A DNA stretch of 64,000 nucleotides from Thermococcus sp. 21S9 (lineage in GTDB: Archaea; Methanobacteriota_B; Thermococci; Thermococcales; Thermococcaceae): NCBI RefSeq assembly GCF_012027635.1, contig NZ_SNUS01000001.1:1054001-1118000 (forward strand). Reading direction: 5' to 3'. The position numbers were made by a program, and so were the translations under genes. A model generated the notes under the pieces. That model was not told the DNA's origin, did not search any database, and worked only from the letters and a program-made list of their open reading frames with translations. Shown one piece after another: positions 63,184-64,000 of the stretch; position 1 is the stretch's first letter, and every line of letters begins with the position of its first letter.

Positions 63184-63444
63184 ATGGACCCCTATAAGGT
63201 TATCATAAGGCCACTCGTTACCGAAAAGGCTGTTTCGCTCATAGAGAGGGAGAACAAGCTCACATTCATAGTGGACAGAAGAGCTACCAAGGCCGACATC
63301 AAGAGGGCCGTGGAAGAGATGTTCAACGTCAAGGTCGAGAAGGTCAACACCCTCATCACCATGAGGGGCGAGAAAAAAGCTTACGTCAAGCTCAAGCCCG
63401 AATACGACGCGAGTGAGATTGCCGCAAGGTTGGGATTGTTCTGA
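63184..63444 (+). CDS. rpl23: Ribosomal protein L23 (uL23)
   Basis: The 86-residue protein has the L23 core ([57 protein letters not shown]) and sits at the exit of the ribosomal tunnel. ATG 63184 follows the rpl4 stop by 6 bp with GGTGATGAGAG overlapping the stop codon. Confidence 0.98.
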   Translation: MDPYKVIIRPLVTEKAVSLIERENKLTFIVDRRATKADIKRAVEEMFNVKVEKVNTLITMRGEKKAYVKLKPEYDASEIAARLGLF

Positions 63445-63455
63445 GGTGATGTGAG

Positions 63456-64000
63456 ATGGGAAAGAGTCTCATACAGCAGAGGAGGGGTAAGGGCACTACC
63501 ACCTTCCGCGCTCCTTCCCACAGGTACAGGGGAGCCGTTAAGTACGTTCCTCTTAGCGTGACTAAGGAGAAGACCCTCAGGGGAATCGTTGAGGAAATCC
63601 TCCACGACCCGGGAAGGACCGCCCCGGTCGCGAGGGTCAAGTTCGAGGACGGGACCAAGAAGCTCATCCTCGCTCCGGAAGGAGTCCTCGTCGGCCAGGA
63701 AATCTACATCGGCCCCGAGGCTCCGGTGGCGATAGGCAACACCCTTCCGCTCGCCAAGATACCGGAGGGAACCTACGTTTACAACATCGAGGGCATTCCG
63801 GGCGACGGCGGAAAGTACGTCAGGGCTGGAGGAACCTACGCCCTCGTCGTCAGCAGGGAGAAGGGCAAGGTCATCGTTCAGCTTCCGAGCGGTGAGCTCA
63901 AGCAGTTCAAGCCCGAGTGCAGGGCAACCATCGGTGTCGTTGCCGGCGGTGGAAGGCTCGAGAAGCCCATCGTCAAGGCCGGTAAGGCCTACTACATCGC
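63456..64000 (+). CDS. rpl2: Ribosomal protein L2 (uL2), partial at window end
   Basis: The first 181 codons are visible: [20 protein letters not shown] and [13 protein letters not shown], then the OB and SH3-like domains of L2 ([41 protein letters not shown]). The catalytic-region histidine lies beyond the window. ATG 63456 follows GAGGTGATGTGAG. It continues the L3-L4-L23-L2 order. Confidence 0.97.
   Translation, partial: MGKSLIQQRRGKGTTTFRAPSHRYRGAVKYVPLSVTKEKTLRGIVEEILHDPGRTAPVARVKFEDGTKKLILAPEGVLVGQEIYIGPEAPVAIGNTLPLAKIPEGTYVYNIEGIPGDGGKYVRAGGTYALVVSREKGKVIVQLPSGELKQFKPECRATIGVVAGGGRLEKPIVKAGKAYYI

Overview
The window comes from a hyperthermophilic euryarchaeon of the order Thermococcales, almost certainly a Thermococcus. 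The evidence is a family B DNA polymerase of the KOD/9N type, an archaeal exosome-proteasome gene cluster, a Na+-pumping methylmalonyl-CoA decarboxylase operon, a CGP-CTERM surface protein, indolepyruvate:ferredoxin oxidoreductase, the archaeal L3-L4-L23-L2 order, a CCA-encoding tRNA-Val, and ribosome binding sites of the type GGTGA + about 5 nt + start. Genes are dense. Many are linked by ATGA overlaps or converge with overlapping stops, and almost all starts can be fixed from the GGTGA pattern or from a TATA box 25-30 nt upstream (leaderless).

Layout. 1-1.5 kb: 3' end of mcm, entering inside an intein, then aIF2-beta. 1.6-5.2 kb: mmdA, oadG-like, biotin carrier and mmdB. 5.2-8.7 kb: CBS protein, homoserine dehydrogenase, ASCH protein, lipoprotein. 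8.7-14.4 kb (minus): ZPR1 protein, SepF, small membrane protein, then Rrp42, Rrp41, Rrp4, SBDS and proteasome alpha. 14.9-19.8 kb: an AT-richer surface-protein island with a giant secreted metallopeptidase-like protein whose signal peptide lies in another frame, a translationally coupled membrane-anchored partner, and a truncated second copy of that partner. 20.2-28.8 kb: iorA, an AI-2E-type permease, nicotinamidase, hotdog thioesterase, a PadR regulator with an MFS exporter, asparaginase and small conserved proteins. 28.9-40.5 kb: CGP-CTERM protein, multidomain DHH phosphoesterase, chemoreceptor, MFS permease, S-layer-like protein, and a membrane-protein/TOPRIM-like pair.

40.5-48.3 kb mixes core genes (HAD hydrolase, inteinless polB, NusB-fused RNA m5C methyltransferase) with AT-rich accessory genes: a GNAT/PLP-racemase pair, and a 55-codon ORF next to a PD-(D/E)XK nuclease. 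48.3-59.9 kb: AMMECR1, MTH1187-type protein, DUF373 protein, coiled-coil protein, endonuclease IV family protein, P1 peptidase, a two-gene ABC importer, NCS2 purine-type permease, DtxR-like regulator and diphthine synthase. 60.0-64 kb: tRNA-Val(CAC), a roughly 500-bp gene-free stretch packed with perfect hairpins, then the ribosomal protein operon (SPOUT methyltransferase, L3, L4, L23, L2 cut by the window end).

The most unusual items are the hairpin-packed region at 60.1-60.5 kb (candidate structured RNA or terminator array), the secreted peptidase with duplicated coupled partner at 14.9-19.8 kb including its frame break, an ATATCG-n5-CGATAT operator on the padR start codon, a long dyad over the dph5 promoter, and the AT-rich two-gene racemase/acetyltransferase unit. 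No CRISPR array, rRNA or complete insertion sequence was seen.
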